A program made the position numbers and the translations under genes. Source: Ophiosphaerella korrae (Eukaryota; Ascomycota; Dothideomycetes; Pleosporales; Phaeosphaeriaceae). From it: a stretch of 64,000 bases of DNA. Every line of letters begins with the position of its first letter. The first letter of the stretch is position 1. The notes below the pieces were generated by a model, which was not told where the DNA came from, did no database searches, and saw only the letters and a list, made by a program, of their open reading frames with translations. Where the stretch lies: contig JALNQF010000076.1 in NCBI GenBank assembly GCA_028456385.1, positions 124,001 through 188,000 of the forward strand, written 5' to 3'. Positions 32,211-42,100 of the stretch are shown piece after piece.

Positions 32211-32717
32211 TTAGGTATCGAACCACTCCAATGCATCGCTCTTCTTGAATATAGCTCGATATACCCTGTCACCATCGTCCTTGATAACCTCTTCAGTATG
32301 GATGCTGTGCAACTTGTATTCTCTCTCGTCGGCGCTGCTGCCGTCTGTTCCGTCCTTTGCAGAGCCGAAAATCCGGACATGGATATATGCATCGCTGACC
32401 GCTGGTATCCTGACCTTGGCAAATAAGTGCAGGCCGTATGCAGAGGCAGCAACGCGGACGGACTCAAGATCCTTGGACGCGAAAGAAGTCAGGTCTGTGT
32501 TGGAAACGTCCTTGACCGCACGGAAGTATTCGGGCTCGTGTTCTGTGATTTGTCAATATAGCTAAGATATTATAGCTGGTCAATAATTACTGTCATGGTT
32601 ATGTCGAAGCTTGACAAGCTCCTCTTTCAACGACTCAAGAACCGAGTCAAATGCATCAATGGAGGCTTGGTGTGGCGCATGCGCCTCGCCAAGTTGGACG
32701 GTCTCTTCGGTAGCCAT
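32211..32717 (-). CDS. Small protein, faintly stefin/cystatin-like, function unknown
   Basis: Two exons, 32591-32717 and 32211-32542, joined over a 48-bp intron (GTAATT..ACAG) with the frame kept, give 152 residues. The single long frames on this strand miss the first exon, so the gene is easily overlooked. The N-terminus (MATEETVQLGEAHAPHQASI) lacks a signal peptide. A predicted helix with SVLESLKEELVKLRHNHDK follows, then a beta-rich half: VRVAASAYGLHLFAKVRI, DAYIHVRIFGSAKD, and EYKLHSIHTEEVIKDD. The pattern of a VAxxxY strand, an alternating strand, then a H-V-R-I-F strand with a following loop resembles the order in stefins (intracellular cystatins, cysteine-protease inhibitors). The key QVVAG loop is not kept (VRVAA), so the match is weak. 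A solitary SRPBCC or other small beta protein is possible. A dead transposon lies 143 bp upstream. Confidence 0.7.
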
Positions 32718-32860
32718 TATGTTGTCTAAAGTGGGGACGTAATGTTTAATGATGAGTTATTGATCAAGAGTTGACAATAAATATATGTTGTCGCGACCTT
32801 TGTTGTTCGCCCTATGACGTGTGCTGCCCAGACTTGCAACACGAGGCGGAGCATGTTGCA

Positions 32861-32903
32861 CATGAACAGACTGGGACCCACCTTTGCACACGGGCCATCG
32901 AAG
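32861..32903 (+). repeat. Left terminal inverted repeat of the Tc1/mariner element
   Basis: Begins CATGAACAGACTGGGACCCA and ends ATCGAAG. It is the reverse complement of 34066-34108 with a single A/G mismatch. Confidence 0.92.
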
Positions 32904-32972
32904 CCACAGAAGATTCCTTACACCAATGGAAATCTGTATATAATCCATGAATCAGATGTGACTCAGAATAAT

Positions 32973-34014
32973 ATGGCTCCCAAAACACCTCAACGTCGCC
33001 TTACCTACCAAGAGCGTGCCCGTATACGCGCGCTACGCTACAACGCTGGCTAGCAGTACTCAAAGATATCGAGAGAGCTTGAAATCCCATATAAGACTGC
33101 CCGCCAGTGCGCTCGTGGCCAGGTAACTCCTCAGAAGCCACGTGGCCGGCCGCCTCTCCTCAATACACCACCTCTCCGCCAGCGCCTTATCTCGCACGCT
33201 ACAGCTACTCATCAGCAACAGCTTAAGCCCCCTAAGAGAGATTGCTCACGAGCTTAGAATCAATGTCGACGAACGTACACTTACAAAAGCCTTTGATAAG
33301 GAGGGCTATCATCGACGAGTCGCAACAGAGGGGCCTCTACTCACACCTCAGCATATTAGTAGCCAGATCTGCTGGGCAGATATCTGCCAGAGCTGGCCTC
33401 AATATATATGGAGTAGAGTTATCTAGTCAGATGAGGTATCATTTAGAGTAAGCAGAGTGAAGGTATATGTAACTCGACGGCCAGAAGAGAAGTATCTTCC
33501 AGATTGTTGCGTCCCAAAGTTTAAGGACTATAGCTGCGTAATGGTATGGGCTTGTATCGGCGGAGATGGCTCAAAGGGCCCTCTATTTATCTAGGAATGA
33601 GAGATCCACGGGAGCATTAACTCTATCTCATATATCTAGTATATTCTCCCTCTTATACAAAGATTCAAGCAAGAGCATGAGATCTTTCGTATAGGTATTG
33701 GCAACGGGCTACTTATACAGGATGGAGCTTCATCTCACAGAGCTTTAGCTACAAAGAAAGCCCTTCACGAGAGAGCTATCTGGCTACTCTGGTGGCCAGC
33801 TAACTCTCTAGATCTTAAACTTATTGAGAATGTATGGAGGCTACTCAAATAGCGTGTACAGAAGAGATTCCCAAAGACAAAAGAAGAGCCTATTATGTAT
33901 ATCAATGAGGAGTAGGAGAGAATTGATACTCAGGAGATCCAGAAGTACTGCTTCAATATGAGAGAACGTTGCCAGGCTGTCCTCCAGGCTCGTGGGGGCC
34001 ATACGCCATTTTGA
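32973..34014 (+). pseudogene. Tc1/mariner transposase pseudogene
   Basis: Starts at ATGGCTCCC and ends at the TGA after CATACGCCATTT. An N-terminal helix-turn-helix (RRLTYQERARIRALRYNAG, then KISRELEIPYKTARQCARG) is followed by a GRPP hinge. The catalytic domain has SDEVSF (first Asp), QDGASSH (second acidic position) and WPANSLDLKLIENVW (third), the last being the degenerate form of the Tc1 block. At least six in-frame stops occur, mostly TAG or TGA where Trp or Gln is expected, which fits C-to-T change on either strand as in RIP. The frame also slips once near 33225, between the hinge region and LREIAHELRIN. The span is not a multiple of three. It cannot make transposase. Confidence 0.88.
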
Positions 34015-34065
34015 ACATCCAAAATTGTATATAAAATACACCGTATTTGTGACAGATTCTATGCG

Positions 34066-34108
34066 CTTCGATGGCCCGTGTGCAAAGGTGGGTCCCAGTC
34101 CGTTCATG
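34066..34108 (-). repeat. Right terminal inverted repeat of the Tc1/mariner element
   Basis: Reads CTTCGATGGCCCGTGTGCAA at its left end and GTTCATG at its right end. Inverted copy of 32861-32903. Confidence 0.92.
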
Positions 34109-34566
34109 CTCCCTCCCCCCTTGTATATTGTCGAAGGTCACCAAAACTTGGAAAGTTGGTCACAGTCATGCAAACCGGTCTCAAATTCACAATAACACCA
34201 CTAAGAGTCAACTAGATCTAACATCACAAATGCTGAACAGGAAATCTATAAATCACTTGATATGGGAAGAATGAGGGGCTGCAATTCCCGAATTAAGTTA
34301 GACTAGAATAACGCTGACTAAACTATTCACGTGATAGCTACCCTTTTGAACACTGATTTCATCTCAAATGCGATACGGCAAAAACGCATTCGCCGTATAC
34401 TTAATGTACAGAGTGCGTATATTGCTAGGAGGTGATAATTGTGCTACTTGGCTGTGCGGCAGAGATAAGTAGTAGTTGGTAGGGCGCGTTCTAACTAAAC
34501 AAGGCAAAGTCAACTGTGAAAGATGACTGGATACCTGAGTGTACATAGAAACTTCCGTCCCTCCCA
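34109..34566. other. Intergenic, promoter of the MCT-like gene
   Basis: 458 bp between the transposon and the MCT-like start codon. AT content is higher than in the left half of the window. No gene or repeat recognised. Confidence 0.45.
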
Positions 34567-36064
34567 ATGAATGTTTCTTATAATTCCTTGAAAAACCACT
34601 GGACAGTCATGTCTAATACGATGACCATAACTACAGAAGAGGCCATTGAGCTCTCGATCTTCCAACCTGCGTATCCCTCACCACTGACCAAAGAAACGCC
34701 TTCTTCAAATCGCCTTGTATCACCACCACAATACCCCGATAAGGTACCAGAAAATGCGCGATACTCTGTGTCTGCAATACCAGATGGTGGGTATGGTTGG
34801 GTCATTGTCTTCTCTGCTTTCTTGACCACCTTCTGCCACGGCGGAATAGTCAATTGTTGGGGGGTGCTACAGGCGGCACTTCTGAATTCGACCTTGAGGC
34901 ATGTCTCGCCATCTACTCTCGCCTACGTAGGAAGTATGGCTTTATCTGGAGGTGCGCTCTTTGGCCTCGCCGCCATACAGATGATGCGTCGGGTTGGCGC
35001 ACGCATGACCATGTTAATTGGCGTGTTCCTCATGGGGATGGGCCTAGTTGGGGCCAGCTTTTGCACATCGAATCTTGCAGGCCTTTTTGGAACTGTTGGA
35101 GTCCTTGGTGGTATTGGTATGGCGATGGCTTATGCTGTCGCCAACGCGCTTCCTGTTCAATATTTCAGCGCTCGTCTTGGTCTTGCGAACGGTATCATAA
35201 AGCTTGGAAGCGGTATAGGTGGTTGCATCATGGCAATTGCGTTGGAATCTATGTATCAAAGAGTTGGAATTGCGTGGACTTTCAGGTTTCAAGGGCTGCT
35301 GACGCTGGTGTTGGGCCTACCTGCCGCATGGATGATCAAGGATCGAGTCCCGCTTAAAAACACACCCTTTATCGACTGGACTATGTTTCGGTCCGTTCCT
35401 TTCATTGCCACTTTTATTGCCAGCGCTATTGGTGTTTTTGCCCTTTACGTACCGCCGTTCTACTTGCCTCTGTTCGCTCAGTCCATTGGATTGAGTTCAA
35501 GCACTGGAGCGGGTTTAGTAGCTGCGTTCAATGCCTGTAAGTGTTCTCAAAAGTGTCTATAATTCCCGTGACAAGCGCTTACCTTATCCTCCAATATTAG
35601 GCAATGCAATTGGAAGATTCGCAGCTGGCCCTTTATGCGACAAAATTGGACCTTTAAACATGTTTGTTATCACTATGGTGGTCAACTCTGTGAGCATGTT
35701 AGCCATTTGGCCAGTATCCAATACACTGGGACCCCTCATTATCTTTGCTATATTGAACGGCGTTGCGAATTGTGCATATTTCACTACACAACCAACTGTG
35801 GTCGCAGAGATTTTCGGTCCAGGCAGGGCCGCTGTGGCTATGGGTATGTCTGTAACTGACTGGACGGGCGGTTATCTCATGGGTGCTCCAATCGCTGGAT
35901 ACCTATTACAGGTTGCAGGAGGTAGACGCGGAAATGGGTCTGGTCAAAGTATCAACGTTTATCGACCTGCGATCTTCTATGCAGGCGGGATGGCTACCTT
36001 GTCAGCGCTTTGTGTTTTTGCTGCTAGGCTCACCGTTGCAAGAAACTTTCGGAAAAGGGTTTAA
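34567..36064 (+). CDS. Monocarboxylate-transporter-like MFS protein (SLC16/MCT type)
   Basis: Two exons, 34567-35536 and 35601-36064, joined over a 64-bp intron (GTAAGT..TTAG), give 477 residues. A cytosolic N-terminus of about 70 residues precedes the MCT signature PDGGYGWVIVFSAF (DGGYGW at 73-78) at the start of TM1. Further marks are GGIVNCWGVLQ, ARLGLANGIIKLGSGIGG (TM5 region) and the second half from FNACNAIGRFAAGPLCDKIG, which holds the motif-A-like loop. Twelve hydrophobic segments are countable. The family moves monocarboxylates or related small acids across the plasma membrane with protons. Fungal members have varied cargo, including riboflavin and siderophore-like acids. An alternative start at Met15 (34609, MSNTMTITTEEAIEL) would shorten the tail. 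It is the last intact gene before the repeat block. Confidence 0.9.
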
Positions 36065-37091
36065 CAACTTAGTAAGTACATTTATTGAATAAAGATTCGA
36101 AAAATAAGTAGGCGTATTAGGCCTTGAACTGCCAAAAAGCTTTCAAGATTGTACGAACATACGATCATAGTCAATATAGCCTCAGGCCACTGCTAATAAT
36201 AACGGAAAGCAAGATCATGCCAAAGATTTGAATTAGATTGCCAACTATACATACAGTCCATATACGCAATCAACCGTAGATATTGTTCAAACACACATTC
36301 ACACCAAATTCCTACGAGTTGTCGTTTCCCCCGTCGACCACAAATTCTTCAACTTCATCATTCTCATACTCCTCACTTCCCATTTTGTGGAGCCACCCTC
36401 AGGATCGTCCTCTCCAGTACCAGCATTTTAATCCTCGTCGATTTCAACATACTCCTACGTGCGAAAGACAGTAAACTGGAGTTCGCGTATCAAGGTTCTC
36501 GTCGATTTGCTCATGAGATATAGACAGATCAAATCTACTGTTGGCGTATCTTCTAGAACAGCTTCTACTATATGCGCGAATTGTTGCCTTATAGCACGCG
36601 TTGGCTCATACAGGACAAAGTGGTGGTGCCGTTTTGGAGAGAAAACCTAAGTGGATTGCGGGCAATAATTGGATGGATTGCCTAAAAACCAAGTTGAAAG
36701 GCACACCGTACTAAGAATTTGACCGCATTGTACAATGCACACAAATTTCCCAGGTATAGGGTCCTCGTCAGCTGGATCAAGGATGATGTTCTAGTCTGCC
36801 GCAGTTCTAGGTCAGTATGCATGCCAGAACACGTAGTTTATGGGAGCGGTATTTGTTTTGGTCAAGTGGGAGATTATTAACCCCGCGGACTGAATTGGAG
36901 CGCTGCTGTCGATATCAAGCGATTATGCAACAGTCGTTCTTCTCGTAATCTTAGTCGTTGCACATGGTTCATGGCATATTGAATAATCAAGATCCTCTTC
37001 TGAAATAACTTCTTCGAGCCCTTCGACGAGGGATCAACAGGAAAAGATTTTGCGTTGAGGAATCGATCAAAATATAGTGTTACTACAATAC
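36065..37091. other. Intergenic transition zone, possible decayed gene or element
   Basis: About 1 kb with no intact gene. On the minus strand, 36300-36380 reads as an acidic C-terminus (EEYENDEVEEFVVDGG, then NDNS and a stop). The adjoining reading EDDPEGGSTKWE lies in another frame, so this may be the end of a decayed coding sequence. GC content falls towards the right. No repeat pair is visible. Confidence 0.35.
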
Positions 37092-37212
37092 TGTTAGGGA
37101 CTAGAGTTAGAAAGATATTAAGATATTAGGAGTAGAAGAAGTTATTGAATACCTTATTACTTAAGTCTACTTAATTCTCCCTAAGGCTCGGGCTTTGCCC
37201 AAGCCCGTAACA
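37092..37212. mobile_element. Solo LTR, 121 bp, with 5-bp target duplication
   Basis: Begins TGTTAGGGACTAGAG and ends AAGCCCGTAACA, so it has TG..CA ends with a TGTTA/TAACA inverted terminus. It is flanked by AATAC on both sides (37087-37091 and 37213-37217), a perfect target-site duplication. Near its right end GGCTCGGGC and GCCCAAGCC can form a hairpin. No internal domain is attached, so it is most likely the recombination product of a full LTR retrotransposon. Unlike the block to its right it keeps its TG and CA ends. Confidence 0.8.
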
Positions 37213-38391
37213 AATACCTACAATACCCGTAAAATATTTCGCCAACGGCTACTATAACCAGTATAACTATAAACTACATTATATCTAAAGACTATCTATA
37301 AGTTCAAGTAAACTGTAACGAGGGTTCGTTAAACACTCGAGACTCTCGTGAACTCTAGTACGAGTTAGGGGTAGGGCCGATACACTAAAGATTATAACAT
37401 TATATAGTTATAATATAAAGCAAGGCTAGTACGCTACATAGGCGCATAAAAGGCTTAATACTTATAAAGAGAGTAAAGTAAGTATTATTCTCCCTTAGAT
37501 ACTAGTAGTACTATTAAATACTATCTATTATCCCTTTACTATCTCCTATAGCCTATAGCAAGTACTATTATCTTCTAGCTACCTCTTAATATAATAATAC
37601 TTCTTTACTAATAGTCTAAAGATAATAATAATATACTCCTTATAATAGGCTATAATAATAAAAGAAAATATATAGTTAATAGTTAAACAAGACCTTATAT
37701 AGAGTATAAGTAGTATATAGCTAGGTTATATACTAAGTATACTAGTAATAATTAAAGAATATATTTATAAAGTAACTACTAAACGTAATAAGTTAGCTTA
37801 ACTACGTATACTCTACGCCCTAGAAGATAAGATTATATATCTAGAATAAGAATAAACTACTCTTTATACTATAACTCTTAAAAATAACTCTAAAGTTACT
37901 ATTATTACTTTATAAAAGTATAATATAGACTCTTTAGTTAATAATATATATATAAAGTATATACTTTACTCTAAAAAGCTTATAGTATATAAAAGTAAAT
38001 CTTTAAAAAAATACTAAAAGTACTATTACTTATATAAAATAGTATTTTACTTTATACTTTAAAACTTTAAAGTAAAAAAAGATAACGTCTTTTAAGCTAT
38101 ATAATACTTTAAAAAAGACTTATATAAATAATAGTATATATATATTAAGTATAACCTAAATATAAATAAGCTTTTTACTTAAGAGTACTTTAAAAAGTAC
38201 TTACTTAACTTACTTTTAGACTTTATTAACTATAGCCTAGAAGTAGTAATAGTATATACTATAGTAACTTAATATAATAAATAAAGTAAAAAATCTTTTA
38301 TAAGATATCTAAATATCTTTAATAACTAGCTTCTTTAGTATATAAAAAAAAATAAAAAATTTAGTACTTTTTTTAAAAACTATAGCCTAAA
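37213..38391. other. AT-rich, RIP-like decayed repeat sequence, identity unknown
   Basis: Composition shifts here to very high A+T with TpA dominating. No intact frame. One plus-strand stretch (37772-37890) keeps a coding look: the only stops are TAA where CAA would be expected, and the readable residues (for example ALEDKIIYLE) suggest a charged coiled coil. It could be the gag or another part of an unrecognised element. The right edge is the LTR of element C. Confidence 0.5.
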
Positions 38392-38733
38392 TATAATAGG
38401 CTTTAAGTTATTAACTACTTAAAGTCTTAGAAGAAGAGTATAATAAATTAAAAGATAATAACTAAAGTTTATATAGTAATTATATAATAGACTATAAATA
38501 ATATATAATATTTAATAAGTAATATTAAGTAATATTATTCTTAGTTAGAGATTAGAATTACTAATAATATCTTAATAATATATATTACTACTAACTATAT
38601 ACTTTTAGTTCTATACTAGCTTTATAACTTTATTTATACTAAGTTTTATAAAGTAGTAAAGCTACTTTATAGCTTTACTTTTACTAAGTATTATAAAGTA
38701 ATAAAGTTACTTTATAGCTTTATTACTACTAAG
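38392..38733 (-). repeat. Element C LTR, first part
   Basis: Starts TATAATAGGCTTTAAG and runs to the CTAAG where element A is inserted. It ends with a 40-bp unit present twice (ACTAAG..TTATAAAGTA..TTTATAGCTTT). Confidence 0.75.
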
Positions 38734-39163
38734 TATAATAGGTTACCTTATTATTAACTATAGGTAATCCTTTAGAGTATTAGTAGATTAGGAGTTAATA
38801 ATAAAAGTTTATATAGTAATCTATAATAACTATAAATAATAGTTAATTTATATATATAATATTAAGTATTAGCGTTCTATAGTTAAAGGATTAAATTACT
38901 AATATAATCCTAATAATATATATATTATTAACTATATAGTTATACTAATCTATTTATATAACCTTATAGATTACTTTAATTTATTTATATATAATTATAG
39001 ATTACTTTTAATCTATTTATATATAATTATAGATTACTACTACGTATTCTAATTATAAGTAGTTTCTTAATTAAGGTTATTACCTTACTTATCTTATACT
39101 TCGTTAGCTTCTAAGTTAAGATTAATTAGTTCTATCTTAATTTCTCTTGTTATACCTATAATA
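38734..39163 (-). repeat. Element A, left (3') LTR, 430 bp
   Basis: Begins TATAATAGGTTACC and ends CCTATAATA. It contains three copies of a roughly 30-bp unit (TTTATATATAATTATAGATTAC) at about 38950-39037. Confidence 0.9.
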
Positions 39164-42100
39164 CTATTCTCTCTTTTAGATAGGTTCTTATTTATCTCTA
39201 CTAGAGCTAATATTATTAAACTAGTTTCTTTATTAATATTAAGTTCTTTATCTTCTACTTCTATACTTACTAAATCTACTCTTTATTATCTTTAATTAGC
39301 TAACTACGTATTACGTTATAGTATTAAAATATTTCCTTATTCTTATTATAAGTCTTCTAACTCTCTATTAGTTTATTATTTTTTAAAATATAGTAAGGCT
39401 TATAAAGTATATATTTATACTAATACTTATTTATCTTATAATTTATCTAGTATCTTTCTAGTAGAGTATAAGTTTATTAAGCTTATTTACGCATTAGTAC
39501 TTAAATATAATAGGGAGAGCTATTAACTATACTAAAGATAAATTATTATTATAGATTATAAAGGCTAAAAAAGAATATAATTGTATTCTAAGTATATAAG
39601 TAAAAAACTATACTTATTTAGTTTATCTTTATAAGATAAAAGCTTTAAATAATAAGAAATCTATTATATAAGCCATTTTTATAGAATTTAAGTTAGACTT
39701 TAAGTCTATAATAGAGGCTACTTAGGTTCCTATTATATTAGGCGTATCTAGTACTTCTTAACCTATTATTAATAATATAGGTCTTCTCTATTTACTACTA
39801 GGTATTCTAGAGGATTTTAACTTTAGAACTCTTTTAGTTTCTTAAAGTAGTTAAAGTTATCTTCTAGTTTCTATATATCTTCCTATAGTTATCTTTTTTT
39901 ATTTATACTTATCTATTTTACTAAGTAGTAGTTTCTTTTATTATAGAACTAGTACTATAAGATTTTTTTTACTTTTTATTCTTCTTATTCTTTATATATA
40001 TCTACTTTGTATACTAGTAGTTCTACTTCTTATAGTACTTTCTCTAGTAGTACTATATAGAATATTAGGTATATCTTTATTTTATCTAGTAGCTTTAACT
40101 TAAATATAATAGGTATAACTTCTTTCTTAATTTTATATAGTCTTATCTTTATATAATCTAGTTTTATATTTAATTATTTACTTTTAATATTTTTTTATAC
40201 TAACTATACTTTTTCTCTCTTTTTAAATTAAGTTTCTCTATAGTATTTTCTATTCTAGTACTTTACTATTTAATTTTATAAGAATTTTACGTTTTATTAT
40301 AGTTAATTATATATTTCTTTAAGTTTATTTATAAAGTTTTTTCTTTTTAAAGACTAAGATACTTAAAATCTTAGTATCTAGTATATATTAGGGTTAAATC
40401 TATAGTTTATAAAGAAGAGTAATACTTTAGTTACTATATTCTTTATACTATTATATACTAGCTATACTATAAGTAGTAACTATACCTAATTGTTCTAGTT
40501 ATAATTAAGGTAGTATCTTAGGTATTATTCTACTATTTAGTTTATATATTCTAATTATCTATCTATTTATAAGTAGTATACTATTAATATTATATACTAG
40601 ATTCCTAATAATACTATTATTATTCTCTATAATTTTAATATAACTCTTATATCTCTATCTATAATAATCTTATCTAGAATACTATATTAGCTAACTATAG
40701 TTTCTAGAATCTAGTATATAGTAACTTCTATCCTACTTTTTTCTTTATATAGTTTAAAGTATAAGTACTTTATAAGCTTATTTACTATTATTAAGATTTT
40801 ATTATATTTAACTCTTAATATTAAGTCTTTTAACTTAAGTAACTTTATAATAAAGTCTATTATAATAACTCTTTATAGTCTTTTTAGTATCTTAACTAGT
40901 TATAGTATTTTATATAGTACGTATCTATTATACTTATTTCTATAATATTCTATATAGTTTTATAGTACTTCTATTACTAATTATTTTACTCTTAAAATAT
41001 AATAGTTTTTTAGAAGTCTATCTAATATTTTATTAATACTTTAGTATCTATATACTAGTAGTTTATAAAATTATTTTTTAAATTTTCTCTATATCTTACT
41101 TAGAATATATATTCTTTTCTAGGCTTTTATAATTTCTTTTTAGTTTTTAAGTTTTTTTATTTCTTTAGAAGCTTTTTCTATTTTTTTCTAGATCTATTTA
41201 TTTAACTTACTACTCTTTCTCTTAAGTATTATAGCTATCTTAAGTATATTTAAAACTAAATATCTTTCTTTAGTCTTAACTAAAACTATACTAGTAGCGT
41301 TTACTTTTTCTTATAAATCTAGTCTTTTACTTAGAGTATCTATAAATTAGTTATCTTTACTCTTAGTATATATTATTTTAAGGTTAAATATTAATAAAAA
41401 TTCCTACTATCTTATATATTATTATAATAAGTCTTTATTTATTATAAATCTTATAAGATTTCTATAGTTTATATAAACTTTTATTTAATATTTTACTTTT
41501 TATAAGTATACTCTCTATTATTTAAATACTTTATAGATTACTAGTATTTTTTTATTATAAATTAAGTAGTTAAGCTCTACTAGCTTTATTTTCTTAGAAA
41601 AGTATTTAACTAAATATTCTTACTTTATATTTAGGTCTTTCTATATTAGTACTATTCTATAGTCTAAGTTAAATACATCTATTTTTACTATTACTAGTAG
41701 GTCTAAGATATATATCTTAATAACTAGGTTTTCTATAAATCTTTACTTAATTTAATTAAATACTTTATTATATTTCTAAGTCTACTTAAATAGTATATCT
41801 TTCTTTATAAAGTTTATTAATAGTTATATTAGCTTAAACTAATCTACTATTAACTTTTTATAAAAGTTTACTAGTTTATAGAATTATTATACTTTTTATA
41901 AGTTTTTAAGTATTAGCTATTCTTAGATTACTTTAATTTTATTTAAATTAATTCTAATCTTTTCTAGTTCTATAATAAATCTTAGGAAGTCTATTTCTTT
42001 AGTATAGAATTTATACTTCTTTATCTTAAAGAATAGTTTACTTTCTACTAGTTTTTCTAGTACTTTATATATATATATATTATATATATTCTTCTTCTAT

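Larger units (their letters stand above)
32861..34108 (+). mobile_element. Dead Tc1/mariner-type DNA transposon with 43-bp inverted repeats
   Basis: The element is bounded by terminal inverted repeats at 32861-32903 and 34066-34108 that match at 42 of 43 positions. Similarity weakens outside (both flanks have GGAGCATG), so the true ends may be a few bases further out, and a TA target duplication is not clear. Between them lies one transposase pseudogene in the plus direction. Length (about 1.25 kb), repeats and DDE signature fit Tc1/mariner. It lies between the small two-exon gene and the MCT-like gene, in an otherwise normal-GC region. Confidence 0.88.

Noticed and set aside
8655..36064. Secondary-metabolite cluster (dehydrogenase, two MFS carriers, Zn2Cys6 regulator, acetyltransferase)
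   Set aside because: No backbone enzyme (PKS, NRPS, terpene synthase) is present, housekeeping genes are interspersed, and the members are too scattered.
36283..36474. 63-codon Ser-rich frame after the MCT-like gene
   Set aside because: Low-complexity product antisense to the more gene-like acidic reading. No support for translation.
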